Source of the DNA: Ga0077527 sp038316355
GTDB taxonomy: Bacteria > Pseudomonadota > Gammaproteobacteria > Burkholderiales > SG8-41
Length of the DNA stretch: 64,000 nt
Direction: 5' to 3'
Assembly: GCA_038316355.1 (NCBI GenBank)
Contig: JBBQAO010000006.1
Coordinates: 21,201-85,200, forward strand
In this document: in pieces, positions 54,672-63,860 of the stretch
Position numbering within the stretch: the stretch's first letter is position 1
How the letters are laid out: every line of letters begins with the position of its first letter
Notes under the pieces: generated by a model
What the model was told of the DNA's origin: nothing
The model's input: only the letters and a program-made list of their open reading frames with translations
Databases searched by the model: none
Translations under genes and position numbers: made by a program

Positions 54672-55656
54672 CGGATTGACCAAAAGCGCCATCCTGCTGA
54701 TGGCCATCGGGGAAAACGAGGCTGCCGAGGTGTTCAAACATCTCGGTCCGCGCGAGGTGCAGAAAATCGGCACCGCGATGGCGGCGCTGAAATCCGTCAC
54801 CCGCGAGGAAATCACCGGGATCATCGGTGAATTCCGTGATCAGGCCGGGGAACAGTCGTCACTGACCATGGGATCGGGCGACTACATCCGCAAAGTACTG
54901 AGAAAAGCACTTGGCGACGACCGCTCTGCATCGGTCATCGACCGGATTCTCCAATCCGGCGACATCAGTGGCATAGACGGCCTCAAATGGATGAGTGCGA
55001 ACGCGGTAGCTGAGTTGATCAGGAATGAACACCCCCAGATCATTGCCACCATACTGGCGCATCTGGAGCGCGATCAGGCGTCGGAAATACTGTGCCAGTT
55101 CACGGATCGCACGCGAAACGACGTGCTGCTGCGTATCGCGACGATGGACGGTATACAGCCCGCAGCCCTGCAGGAACTCAATGAAGTCCTGACCAAACTG
55201 CTGGCAGGAGGCGCCAGTGTCAAAAATGCCCCGATGGGCGGGATCCGCGCAGCCGCCGAGATCCTCAATTTCATGCCAGGGCCGCAGGAAACATCGGTAA
55301 TCGACGGCGTCAAGGAATTCGATTCCGAACTCGCCCGGAAAATCGTCGACGAAATGTTCATCTGGGAGAACCTGCTCGAACTCGAAGACCGCGGGATACA
55401 ACTGCTGCTGAAGGAAGTGGAATCGGAGGCGCTGATCCTCGCGCTCAAAGGCTCATCAGAGGCATTGCGCGAAAAAATATTCGGCAACATGTCGCAGCGC
55501 GCCGGCGAGATGTTGCGCGAGGATCTCGAGGCAAAAGGCATGGTGCGTGTATCCGAAGTCGAGGCAAAACAGAAGGAAATCATCACCATAGTCCGCCGGC
55601 TTGCCGAAGAAGGACAGATCACCGTGGGCGGTGGTGCGGAAGGCGGATATGTCTAG
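54661..55656 (+). CDS. fliG: Flagellar motor switch protein FliG
   Basis: 331 residues. N-terminal KSAILLMAIGENEAAEVFKHL, the middle EHPQIIATILAHLERDQASEIL and the C-terminal torque helix region LARKIVDEMFIWENLLELEDRGIQLLLKEVE are all FliG. It links MS ring to C ring and touches the stator. It overlaps fliF by 11 bases and fliH by 8. Confidence 0.97.
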   Translation: MENDGLTKSAILLMAIGENEAAEVFKHLGPREVQKIGTAMAALKSVTREEITGIIGEFRDQAGEQSSLTMGSGDYIRKVLRKALGDDRSASVIDRILQSGDISGIDGLKWMSANAVAELIRNEHPQIIATILAHLERDQASEILCQFTDRTRNDVLLRIATMDGIQPAALQELNEVLTKLLAGGASVKNAPMGGIRAAAEILNFMPGPQETSVIDGVKEFDSELARKIVDEMFIWENLLELEDRGIQLLLKEVESEALILALKGSSEALREKIFGNMSQRAGEMLREDLEAKGMVRVSEVEAKQKEIITIVRRLAEEGQITVGGGAEGGYV

Positions 55657-56278
55657 CAGCCCCTTGATCCCCAGGGAAAAACTTTCGGCCTATCAGCGCT
55701 GGGAGCTGCACTCTTTTGACCTTCCGGGTGGATTTGATCAAGCCGAGAGCCCGTCGGCTCCCGCCGCACGTGCAAACGACGCGACAGAGGCTCTACGGCG
55801 TGCCGCGTACGACGCCGGCCACGCCGATGGCCAGCGCGAAGTCAAGGCCAAGGCTGCCGCTGAAGCCGGGCAATTTCAGGAACTGCTGGCCAGCGCCGCG
55901 CAGCAAAACCGCTCAATTGGCGAACATCTCGCTGAAGAACTGCTCGGACTTAGCCTTGCAATCGCCCGGCAGATGGTCCGCCAGACCTTGACCGTGCGCC
56001 CCGAAGTCATTCTGCCGCTGATCAAGAATGCGCTCGCGGAAATTTCCACCGCATCCGCGCACCCCACTCTCACCCTGCATCCGGCCGATGCCGCACTGGT
56101 TCGCGCGCAGCTCCCCGACTCGCTGGCTGAGGGCAACTGGCAGATTGTCGAAGATGCCGCAATCGCGCGCGGTGGCTGCCTGGTGCACACCGCAGCCAGC
56201 CATGTCGATGCCACGGTTCAGGGCCGCTGGCAGCACCTGCTGAACCAGCTGGGGATGAACGGCTCGTGGCTGGACTGA
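55649..56278 (+). CDS. fliH: Flagellar export ATPase regulator FliH
   Basis: 209 residues from ATG 55649, which lies in the last codons of fliG. A coiled-coil middle (RRAAYDAGHADGQREVKAKAAAEAG) and the C-terminal half with LALHP-like LTLHPADAALVRAQL follow the FliH pattern. It binds and restrains FliI. A 91-base gap separates it from fliI, the widest gap within fliF-fliK. Confidence 0.92.
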   Translation: MSSSPLIPREKLSAYQRWELHSFDLPGGFDQAESPSAPAARANDATEALRRAAYDAGHADGQREVKAKAAAEAGQFQELLASAAQQNRSIGEHLAEELLGLSLAIARQMVRQTLTVRPEVILPLIKNALAEISTASAHPTLTLHPADAALVRAQLPDSLAEGNWQIVEDAAIARGGCLVHTAASHVDATVQGRWQHLLNQLGMNGSWLD

Positions 56279-56369
56279 AACAGCGCGCAGCACATCCGTC
56301 ACTGGCACTGCCTCACGCGCATGTACATGCCCGTCAACCTGAAAAATTATTCGAAATTAATTACTTAAA

Positions 56370-57764
56370 ATGACACCCGGGCCTTTCCTCAAAGACTGCG
56401 TCGATCTGGTTGCAACCACGCGCACCTTGCGCGTTTCCGGGAAACTGACGCGGGTCGCCGGAATGGTGCTGGAGGCATCGGGTCTGCGCCTCGCCGTCGG
56501 CAGTTGCTGCGAGGTGCTGTTGCCGCACCGCGCGAGTGTCGAGGCCGAAGTCGTCGGCTTCTCGGAAAACCGCCTGTTCCTGATGCCCGTCAACGATGTG
56601 GAGGGACTGATGCCGGGCGCGCTGGTGCGCTCGCTGGAAGCAAAGCCGCTGCGCCCCTCACTGGATGCGCCGCCGCGCCCGCGCCGCCGTGCTGCGGATC
56701 AGGCAAAACAGGTGCCCGTTGGCGCGGCACTGCTAGGGCGTGTGCTCGACAGCAATGGCACCCCCCTCGACCAGCTCGGCCCCTTGCACAACGAGCGCTA
56801 TGTCTCGCTGCATAACCGGCCGCTGAATCCTCTGGAACGCGCGCCAATCACCGAAATCCTTGACGTCGGTGTACGCGCAATCAACAGCCTGCTGACCATC
56901 GGACGCGGCCAGCGCATGGGGCTCTTCGCGGGCAGCGGCATCGGCAAAAGCATGCTCCTCGGCATGATGGCGCGTTATACCAGCGCCGACGTGATCGTGG
57001 TTGGACTGATCGGCGAACGCGGACGCGAAGTCAAGGAATTCATCGAAAACATACTTGGCGCAGCGGGATTGGCGCGCTCCGTCGTAGTTGCGGCACCGGC
57101 CGACACCAGCCCGTTGATGCGCCTGCAGGGCGCGGCCTACGCGACCGCCGTTGCAGAGCATTTTCGCGATGAGGGCCGCCACGTGCTGCTGATCATGGAC
57201 TCGCTGACGCGTTTTGCGATGGCGCAGCGCGAGATCGCCCTCGCTATCGGCGAACCGCCGGTGACCCGCGGTTATCCGCCATCGGTGTTTGCCAAGCTGC
57301 CGCAACTGGTCGAACGGGCCGGCAACGCCGGCCAGGGCGGCGGTTCGATTACAGCCCTCTACACGGTACTTGCCGAGGGCGACGACCAGCAGGACCCGAT
57401 CGCCGACAGCGCCAGGGCGATCCTCGACGGCCACATCGTGCTGTCGAGGACACTCGCCGACCAGGGCCACTATCCCGCGATAGACATCGAGGCTTCGATC
57501 AGCCGCGCCCTTACCAGCCTGGTCGATGTCAGGCAATTTGAGCGGGTGCGCCAGTTCAAAAGCCTCTACGCCCGCTACCAGCGCAACCGTGACCTGGTCA
57601 GCGTCGGCGCCTACGCAGCCGGAAGTGATCCGGTGCTGGATCGCGCACTGTCTCTTTATCCGAAAATGGAAGCATTCCTGCAGCAGCATACCGATACCCG
57701 CGCCGCCTACCCGCAAAGCATTGCCGCACTCGACGGACTCCTCGGCGAGGCCGTCGCGACATGA
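56370..57764 (+). CDS. fliI: Flagellum-specific ATPase FliI
   Basis: 464 residues. Walker A is GSGIGKS at 188-194; Walker B VLLIMDSLTR lies near 273 and the family motif GEPPVTRGYPPSVFAKLP follows. FliI hexamers power or regulate export of flagellar parts. No Shine-Dalgarno is seen; the 30 bases before ATG are almost all A/T with an in-frame TAA 12 bases upstream, so the start is fixed at or after 56370. Confidence 0.97.
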   Translation: MTPGPFLKDCVDLVATTRTLRVSGKLTRVAGMVLEASGLRLAVGSCCEVLLPHRASVEAEVVGFSENRLFLMPVNDVEGLMPGALVRSLEAKPLRPSLDAPPRPRRRAADQAKQVPVGAALLGRVLDSNGTPLDQLGPLHNERYVSLHNRPLNPLERAPITEILDVGVRAINSLLTIGRGQRMGLFAGSGIGKSMLLGMMARYTSADVIVVGLIGERGREVKEFIENILGAAGLARSVVVAAPADTSPLMRLQGAAYATAVAEHFRDEGRHVLLIMDSLTRFAMAQREIALAIGEPPVTRGYPPSVFAKLPQLVERAGNAGQGGGSITALYTVLAEGDDQQDPIADSARAILDGHIVLSRTLADQGHYPAIDIEASISRALTSLVDVRQFERVRQFKSLYARYQRNRDLVSVGAYAAGSDPVLDRALSLYPKMEAFLQQHTDTRAAYPQSIAALDGLLGEAVAT

Positions 57765-57795
57765 TGATTCCATCCAGTCCAGCGGGCGCTGAACG

Positions 57796-58248
57796 ATGAA
57801 TCGCGGATTCGTATTGCAGGGATTGCTCGAAATCGCCGATTCCGAAACGGGGTCGGCAGCGGTCAACCTGGGCAAACTTGTACATCAACTGCAGCAGCAG
57901 GAGGAGAAACTGGCCCTGCTGGTGCAATACCGGAGCGACTACCAGTCGCGCCTGTCAGGCGCCACAGACAGCGGTCTCGACAGCAGGAATTTCCGCAACT
58001 TCAGCGCATTCATGAAACAACTCGAACAGGCGATCCACCAGCAGCAGGCCGTCGTCTTTGAGGCCCGCAGGTGTGTCGCCGCCGGCCGTCAGCGCTGGCA
58101 GGAAAAGCAGAAAAAATCAAAAGCTTACGGCACGCTCGCACAACGGGCATCGACCGCCGCAGTGCGGGCCGAGAACGGACGTGAACAAAAGCTGCAGGAC
58201 GACTTCGCCAGCCGCACATCAAAAAACAAAATCCTCGCCGATCATTGA
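57796..58248 (+). CDS. fliJ: Flagellar export chaperone FliJ
   Basis: 150 residues, nearly all coiled coil, with the FliJ pattern LHQLQQQEEKLALLVQYRSDYQSRL. FliJ sits in the middle of the FliI hexamer and contacts FlhA. It starts 31 bases after fliI. Confidence 0.92.
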   Translation: MNRGFVLQGLLEIADSETGSAAVNLGKLVHQLQQQEEKLALLVQYRSDYQSRLSGATDSGLDSRNFRNFSAFMKQLEQAIHQQQAVVFEARRCVAAGRQRWQEKQKKSKAYGTLAQRASTAAVRAENGREQKLQDDFASRTSKNKILADH

Positions 58249-58299
58249 CGGATCGGCCGCTACGGTCAACCCACACACCTCAACCTGAACGGGACACTC

Positions 58300-59376
58300 A
58301 TGGAGATTTCTACAATAAATACACCCAAGCTGCCTGTAACCTCGCCATCCGGAGAAACCGAAGGTGAACCCGGCGCAGACGCCATCGACTCCATTGCGGC
58401 GGCCGATTTCCAGGAAATGTTGCAGGTGTTGATGCAGGGTGCCCCGAACGACGATACGGCTGCGGTCGGTATCATTCCCCCAGACGCCAATGTGGCTGCA
58501 AGCCAGTCTGAAGAAGAACATGCCGCCACGAGTTCAGGCATGGGCGCTCTCCTGCCCGGCGCGGCGTTCCCGCCTGATCTCATTCCCGCTTCAGCTGCCA
58601 CTGGCATGCACGTAATGGCGCCGTCTGTGAATTCAGCCATTGCGACTGACGGGATTTCGGTCACAGGCGCCCCCCCGGTCCCGGCTGCACCGATATCCGA
58701 CGCACCTGCCGATCCGCGCTCGGCGCGAACCCTGAACGCCCAAAACGACGCCGGCAACGAACGCTTCGCAGGAAATGCCGATGCGACAGGAAACCTGTCC
58801 GCTGCAACCGCATCCGGCCTTGCAGCACAACAGGCAGAAAACGCAACGGGCTACCGTGATCCAGGAGTAACCGCGCTTTCACTGCCGATGACAGCCTCTG
58901 TATTTCGCGGAGCCGATCATGCTGCGGCATCGCCGGCATCGCAACCGCGGCTCGAGTCACCGGTGGGCACGGCAGGCTGGAGTGGCGAATTCGCACAGAA
59001 GGTGATGTGGATCGCCGGCGACAGGCAGCAGTCGGCAGAACTGCATCTGAACCCGCCTGAACTCGGTCCGCTCAGCATCAGGCTCGCCATCGAGGACGAT
59101 CAGGCCAGCGCCGTATTCCATTCCGCACACAGCGAGGTGCGTGAAGCGATACAGGCGGCGCTGCCGCGGCTGCGCGAAGTGCTGGCGGAAAGCGGCATCG
59201 CACTTGGCAATGCCAGTGTGACCGCCGACAGTCCGCGTGAAGGATCCGCTTTCGAGCGGAAACAGCAGCCGCAGTCCTCGGCAAGCGGCAGTGCGGCCGG
59301 GGTTGGCGCCGAGGATCCTGCAGCCGTACAACACCCGCGCAGCAACGGCGGCGGATTGGTCAACCTGTTCGCCTAG
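58300..59376 (+). CDS. fliK: Flagellar hook-length control protein FliK
   Basis: 358 residues. The C-terminal Flg_hook domain (about 225-315) has SAELHLNPPELGPLSIRLAIEDDQA and REVLAESGI. The N-terminal 220 residues are Ala/Pro/Thr-rich and unstructured, as expected for a molecular ruler. A second FliK-like protein is encoded at 48747. Confidence 0.93.
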   Translation: MEISTINTPKLPVTSPSGETEGEPGADAIDSIAAADFQEMLQVLMQGAPNDDTAAVGIIPPDANVAASQSEEEHAATSSGMGALLPGAAFPPDLIPASAATGMHVMAPSVNSAIATDGISVTGAPPVPAAPISDAPADPRSARTLNAQNDAGNERFAGNADATGNLSAATASGLAAQQAENATGYRDPGVTALSLPMTASVFRGADHAAASPASQPRLESPVGTAGWSGEFAQKVMWIAGDRQQSAELHLNPPELGPLSIRLAIEDDQASAVFHSAHSEVREAIQAALPRLREVLAESGIALGNASVTADSPREGSAFERKQQPQSSASGSAAGVGAEDPAAVQHPRSNGGGLVNLFA

Positions 59377-59487
59377 GAGGCTGTGCAGGAAAGTCCGGAG
59401 CAGGCAGGGATAGACCGTCCTATTCATCCAATACCACCCGCTCCTCCCTCGCGATAATGGGCCGGGTAAAACCATCGGGATTCGATC

Positions 59488-60147
59488 ATGGCCGTCAGCT
59501 CAGTGAAAGCAGCTAAAAGTCAAAGCGCCCCCGCACCAGCGGCGGATGCAGCGCCGGCGCCGGGAAAAAGTGGCAAGGTATTGAAAATAATCGGTGTGTT
59601 TGTAATCGCCAGTGCCATTGGCGGCGGTGCATTGTACTGGCATCTCGAACAGCGGAAAAACGCTCCGGCGGAAGAAAAACCGCAACCGGCGAAGCCGCCG
59701 GTTTTTGTCGCGCTCGAGCAGTTCACGGTCAATCTACAGCTTGAAGACACGCCCCAGTTCATGCAAGTAGGACTCTCGCTCCAGGTGGTGGACAGTACCG
59801 TCATCGATACCCTCAAACTGCATATGCCGGTGGTCCGCCACCGGGTGTTGCTGCTGCTCTCCAGCCGCAAGGCCTCGGAACTGCTGGCACCGGAGGGCAA
59901 GCGCAAGCTCAGCACCGACATCGTCAGCGCAATCAACGACATCCTGATTCCGCCCGACCCGAATGCGAATAAAGCCCGTCCGTCGCAGAAGATCGAGCCG
60001 GTCGAAGCAGGGACCGACGCGACCGAAAGCGCTGAAAAGGCGAAGCGTGATCCCGCGGGAAGCGACGCGGAGCCTGCCGAGCAGTCCGTGCCTGCAGCTC
60101 AACCGCCCGTGATCACGGTGCTGTTCACATCCTTCATCATTCAGTGA
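59488..60147 (+). CDS. fliL: Flagellar protein FliL, with a linker insertion
   Basis: 219 residues, longer than the usual 160-180. One membrane helix (about 31-52) precedes a periplasmic domain with FVALEQFTVNLQLEDTPQFMQVGLSLQV. Before the conserved end VLFTSFIIQ an extra stretch of about 50 charged, Ala/Glu/Pro-rich residues (about 155-210) is inserted. FliL sits around the stator. It starts 111 bases after fliK and leads the fliL-fliR run. Confidence 0.93.
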   Translation: MAVSSVKAAKSQSAPAPAADAAPAPGKSGKVLKIIGVFVIASAIGGGALYWHLEQRKNAPAEEKPQPAKPPVFVALEQFTVNLQLEDTPQFMQVGLSLQVVDSTVIDTLKLHMPVVRHRVLLLLSSRKASELLAPEGKRKLSTDIVSAINDILIPPDPNANKARPSQKIEPVEAGTDATESAEKAKRDPAGSDAEPAEQSVPAAQPPVITVLFTSFIIQ

Positions 60148-60154
60148 ACGCGCC

Positions 60155-61135
60155 ATGAGCCAGGATTTCCTGTCGCAGGACGAGGTTGATGCGCTGCTCA
60201 AGGGCGTCGCCGGCGACGTTGATGAAACCGAAATGCCAGGCGACGGGCCCGGCGTGCGCCCGTACAATCTCGCGACGCAGGAACGCATCGTGCGCGGGCG
60301 CATGCCTGCCCTGGAAACCATCAACGAACGTTTTGTCCAGTCGTTCGGCTCCGGGCTCTACGATTTCATCCGCCGCAATGCGGAAATCTCCGCCGGCCCG
60401 GTGCGTACCATCAAGTACAGCGAGTTCCTGCGCAACCTCGCAGTACCCAGCAACCTGAACCTGGTGCAGGTCAAACCGCTGCGCGGCACTGCGCTTTTCA
60501 TCTTCGAGCCGAACCTGGTGTTCCTGGTGGTGGACAGCATGTTCGGCGGCAATGGCCAGTTGCAGGCTGGCGCTGAAAGCCGGGACTTCACACCGACCGA
60601 GCGGCACATCATCCAGCGACTGCTGGCTCTGGCGTTTGGCAGCCTCGAGAAGTCCTGGGCGTCCGTGCATCCGGTCGAGTTCGAATACCTGCGCTCCGAA
60701 ATGAACACGCAGTTTGCCGGCATCGCGATGCCCAATGAAATCGTCGTGGTCACTACGTTCACCATCACGCTGGGTGCCACCGGCGGTCTGTTCCACATCT
60801 GCATGCCGTACACCATGCTGGAACCGATCCGCGACCTCCTCCAGAGCAGCATGCCAAGCGACCGTGCCAGCGGCGACAAGCGCTGGGGAAGAATGCTGGC
60901 GAAACAGGTGCAGAGCGCCGAAATCGAACTGGTGCTGAATCTGGGCCACGCGAGCCTGACCATCCAGCAACTGCTCGGCATGGAAATCGGGGACGTGATT
61001 GCCGTGGATGTTCCACAGCCGATCCTTGCCGAAGTCGACGGTGTGCCGGTGATGGAATGCAAATGCGGGGTGCTCAACGGACAGTACGCACTCCGGGTGG
61101 AAAAACTGCTGTCTGGCTTCGCACTGGAAGACTGA
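60155..61135 (+). CDS. fliM: Flagellar motor switch protein FliM
   Basis: 326 residues. The N-terminal CheY-P-binding peptide DFLSQDEVDALLKGV is followed by the middle domain (RMPALETINERF, NLVQVKPLRGTALFIFEPNLVF) and the SPOA C-terminal domain. It builds the C ring and receives the chemotaxis signal. fliL ends 7 bases before it. Confidence 0.97.
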   Translation: MSQDFLSQDEVDALLKGVAGDVDETEMPGDGPGVRPYNLATQERIVRGRMPALETINERFVQSFGSGLYDFIRRNAEISAGPVRTIKYSEFLRNLAVPSNLNLVQVKPLRGTALFIFEPNLVFLVVDSMFGGNGQLQAGAESRDFTPTERHIIQRLLALAFGSLEKSWASVHPVEFEYLRSEMNTQFAGIAMPNEIVVVTTFTITLGATGGLFHICMPYTMLEPIRDLLQSSMPSDRASGDKRWGRMLAKQVQSAEIELVLNLGHASLTIQQLLGMEIGDVIAVDVPQPILAEVDGVPVMECKCGVLNGQYALRVEKLLSGFALED

Positions 61136-61147
61136 AGGGGGAATCGA

Positions 61148-61576
61148 ATGACACAAAACGTCGTTGCAGAACCGTATGACGCGGCTGATGCCGTGCCAGG
61201 ATTCGCCGAGGCTGCGATGACTGGCGCACCGTCCACTGATGCCGCCGCATCAAAACAGGTCAGCATGCCCATATTCGAGCAGTTCTCGGGCGCAGGCCGC
61301 AAGGGCGGCGCCAGCAACGACATCGACATGATTCTCGACATTCCGGTCCAACTCACGGTCGAACTGGGCCGGACCAAGATCGCGATCAAGAATCTGCTGC
61401 AGCTTGCGCAGGGTTCAGTGGTCGAACTTGACGGCCTCGCCGGAGAACCGATGCACGTGCTGGTGAACGGCTGCCTGATCGCACAGGGCGAAGTCGTGGT
61501 CGTCAACGACAAGTTCGGCATCCGGCTGACCGACATCATCGCCCCATCTGAGCGCCTGCTGAAACTGCGCCGATGA
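61148..61576 (+). CDS. fliN: Flagellar motor switch protein FliN
   Basis: 142 residues with a flexible N-terminal 55 and a SPOA domain (IDMILDIPVQLTVELGRTKIAIKNLLQLAQGSVVELD). It forms the base of the C ring with FliM. Its stop overlaps the fliO start by 4 bases. Confidence 0.96.
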   Translation: MTQNVVAEPYDAADAVPGFAEAAMTGAPSTDAAASKQVSMPIFEQFSGAGRKGGASNDIDMILDIPVQLTVELGRTKIAIKNLLQLAQGSVVELDGLAGEPMHVLVNGCLIAQGEVVVVNDKFGIRLTDIIAPSERLLKLRR

Positions 61577-62025
61577 CGCACCGTGCCCATCACCTCGCCG
61601 TCGCCGCCGCTGGCTGCAGCATAAGCGGGTGGGCGTCGGCGCAGGCTGCCGCCGGCAGCGGCAGTTCCGCCGTCGCCACTTCACTGGCAACGCTGGCGGC
61701 GAGCACTGCGGCCGTGGTCGCCATCATCCTCGCCGCCGCGTGGCTGCTCAAACGTCTTGCGCCCCGCCATCACTTCGGTCGCAACACACTGCGCATCGTC
61801 GCCGGCACTGCGGTGGGCAACCGCGAACGCGTGGTCGTGGTTGAAATCGGCGCTACATGGCTGGTACTGGGCGTTGCGCCGGGGCAAGTCAACCTGCTCC
61901 ACCAACTGCCAACCAATCCTTCCGCGACAGTTTCCGACACAGCGCCTGCCGCAACCGCCCCGCGTTCGCACAGCTTTGCCCGGTGGCTCTCACCGCTATT
62001 AAATAATCGCAATGAAAACAAATAG
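61573..62025 (+). CDS. fliO: Flagellar biosynthesis protein FliO
   Basis: 150 residues. A signal-anchor-like N-terminus and a membrane helix (about 38-60) precede a small cytoplasmic domain with RNTLRIVAGTAVGNRERVVVVEIGATWLVLGV. FliO helps FliP assemble in the export gate. It overlaps fliN by 4 and fliP by 14 bases. Confidence 0.92.
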   Translation: MTHRAHHLAVAAAGCSISGWASAQAAAGSGSSAVATSLATLAASTAAVVAIILAAAWLLKRLAPRHHFGRNTLRIVAGTAVGNRERVVVVEIGATWLVLGVAPGQVNLLHQLPTNPSATVSDTAPAATAPRSHSFARWLSPLLNNRNENK

Positions 62026-62758
62026 ATACATACTTTTTGCAGCACTGCTCTGGAGCGCGGCAGCACCGGTACTCGCGCAGACCACAGCGCTGCCGCTGGG
62101 CTCGAGCACGCCGCTGCCCGGTGGCGGCCAGTCGTACAGCCTGAGCATCCAGACCCTGCTGCTGCTGACATCCCTCACCTTCCTGCCCGCAGTGCTGCTG
62201 ATGATGACCGGATTCACTCGCATCATCATCGTGCTCTCGCTGCTGCGCCAGGCACTTGGCACCCCCTCGTCACCGCCCAATCAGGTGCTGATCGGGCTGT
62301 CGCTGTTTCTGACCCTGTTTGTAATGTCACCGACGCTGGACAGGATTATTGCCGATGCCTATCAGCCGTTTACAGAGAACAAGATCACGCTGGCAACTGC
62401 GATCGACAAAGGCAGCGCACCATTGCGCGCGTTCATGCTGCGGCAGACGCGGCAGGGCGATCTCGCCTTGTTCACGCGTATTTCCGGTGCCACCGTGGAC
62501 CAGCCGGACCAGATACCGATGAAGGTGCTGATTCCGGCCTACGTTACCAGCGAATTGAAGACAGCGTTCCAGATCGGATTCATCATCTTCATCCCCTTCC
62601 TGGTCATCGACATGGTCGTCGCCAGCGTATTGATGTCCATGGGCATGATGATGGTCTCCCCTGCAATGGTATCGCTGCCGTTCAAGCTGATGATTTTCGT
62701 ACTGGTCGACGGCTGGGCGCTGCTGCTGGGCTCACTCGCCCAGAGCTTCGCCGTTTGA
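62012..62758 (+). CDS. fliP: Flagellar export gate protein FliP
   Basis: 248 residues with a cleavable signal peptide (ending near VLAQTTA) and four membrane helices. Conserved: TSLTFLPAVLLMMTGFTRIIIVLSLLRQALGTP, IPAYVTSELKTAFQIGF and SMGMMMVSP. It is the main part of the export channel. It starts within fliO. Confidence 0.97.
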   Translation: MKTNRYILFAALLWSAAAPVLAQTTALPLGSSTPLPGGGQSYSLSIQTLLLLTSLTFLPAVLLMMTGFTRIIIVLSLLRQALGTPSSPPNQVLIGLSLFLTLFVMSPTLDRIIADAYQPFTENKITLATAIDKGSAPLRAFMLRQTRQGDLALFTRISGATVDQPDQIPMKVLIPAYVTSELKTAFQIGFIIFIPFLVIDMVVASVLMSMGMMMVSPAMVSLPFKLMIFVLVDGWALLLGSLAQSFAV

Positions 62759-62783
62759 CGCCGCAACCCTGGATCAACAAGAC

Positions 62784-63053
62784 ATGAACGCCGAAGACGT
62801 CATCACGCTCGCCCAGCAGGCGCTGCTGATCATGCTGCTGGTTTCGTCTCCCATGCTGCTGGCTGCGCTCGCCGTGGGCCTGCTCGTCAGCATTTTCCAG
62901 GCCGCCACCCAGATCAACGAAATGACGCTCTCGTTCATCCCCAAGCTGATCGCGGTATTCGTGGCCATGGTCATTGCAGGCCCATGGATGACCGGTCTGA
63001 TGGTGGACTACATCCGCAGGCTGTTCAGCAGCATACCCGGCATCATCGGCTGA
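62784..63053 (+). CDS. fliQ: Flagellar export gate protein FliQ
   Basis: 89 residues with two membrane helices (about 15-38 and 50-72) and the signature GLLVSIFQAATQINEMTLSFIPKL. It lies 25 bases after fliP. Confidence 0.97.
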   Translation: MNAEDVITLAQQALLIMLLVSSPMLLAALAVGLLVSIFQAATQINEMTLSFIPKLIAVFVAMVIAGPWMTGLMVDYIRRLFSSIPGIIG

Positions 63054-63072
63054 CCCGGCACGGGCGCAGGCG

Positions 63073-63849
63073 ATGATTACCCTCACCTCCGCGCAACTCG
63101 ACGGCTGGATCGCGATGCTCATATTTCCGCTGGCGCGGATACTGGCGCTGATCGCCAGCGCTCCGATCACCAGCAGCGCACAATTCCCGGTGCGCGCAAA
63201 AATCGGTCTTGCCGTGATGCTGACGGTGCTGCTGGCGCCATTGCTGCCTGCAACGGAAATCATTTCCGGAAGCGCCACGTCGATGCTGTTGCTGGTGCGC
63301 GAGGTTCTGATCGGCATCGCCATGGGCATGGCCATGCGCGTGGTGTTTGCTGCCGTCAGCATGGCCGGCGATGTCATCGGCCTGCAGATGGGCCTCGGCT
63401 TCGCCCAGTTCTATGACCCGCAGAGCAGCGCTCATGTGCCGGTTACCGGACAATTCCTGGGCCTGGTTGCAACACTGATTTTCCTCTCCCTGAACGGGCA
63501 TCTGTTACTGCTGTCGACCCTGGTCGAATCATTCCAGCGGGCACCGGCGCTGGCGGGCGCAGTGCCAGCGACGAATTGGCTGTCGCTGGCGCAGTGGGGG
63601 GGCATGATCATGCGCGCTGCGCTGCTGCTGTCACTGCCGGTGATTGCCGTGCTGCTGATCACCAACATCACCCTTGCCGTATTGTCGAAGGCGGCGACCC
63701 AGCTCAACATCTTTGCCATCGGTTTCCCGATCACCCTCGGCGTCGGTTTTATTGCAATGCTGATCACACTGCCGACGATGAGCCCGGCATTGACCAAACT
63801 GTTCAGCGATGCGCTGCAGGTCATGCTCCAGGTGGCCACCATACCCTGA
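63073..63849 (+). CDS. fliR: Flagellar export gate protein FliR
   Basis: 258 residues with about six membrane helices. Conserved parts: FPLARILALIASAPITSSAQFPVRAKIGLA and MGLGFAQFYDPQSSAHVPV. It completes the FliPQR gate. It starts 19 bases after fliQ. flhB and flhA do not follow; a gene on the other strand begins the next region. Confidence 0.96.
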   Translation: MITLTSAQLDGWIAMLIFPLARILALIASAPITSSAQFPVRAKIGLAVMLTVLLAPLLPATEIISGSATSMLLLVREVLIGIAMGMAMRVVFAAVSMAGDVIGLQMGLGFAQFYDPQSSAHVPVTGQFLGLVATLIFLSLNGHLLLLSTLVESFQRAPALAGAVPATNWLSLAQWGGMIMRAALLLSLPVIAVLLITNITLAVLSKAATQLNIFAIGFPITLGVGFIAMLITLPTMSPALTKLFSDALQVMLQVATIP

Positions 63850-63860
63850 AAGCCGGCGCG

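Noticed and set aside
56307..56322. Sigma54-like site TGGCACTGCCTCACGC before fliI
   Set aside because: The GG to GC distance is one base too long for sigma54 and the -12 box does not fit.
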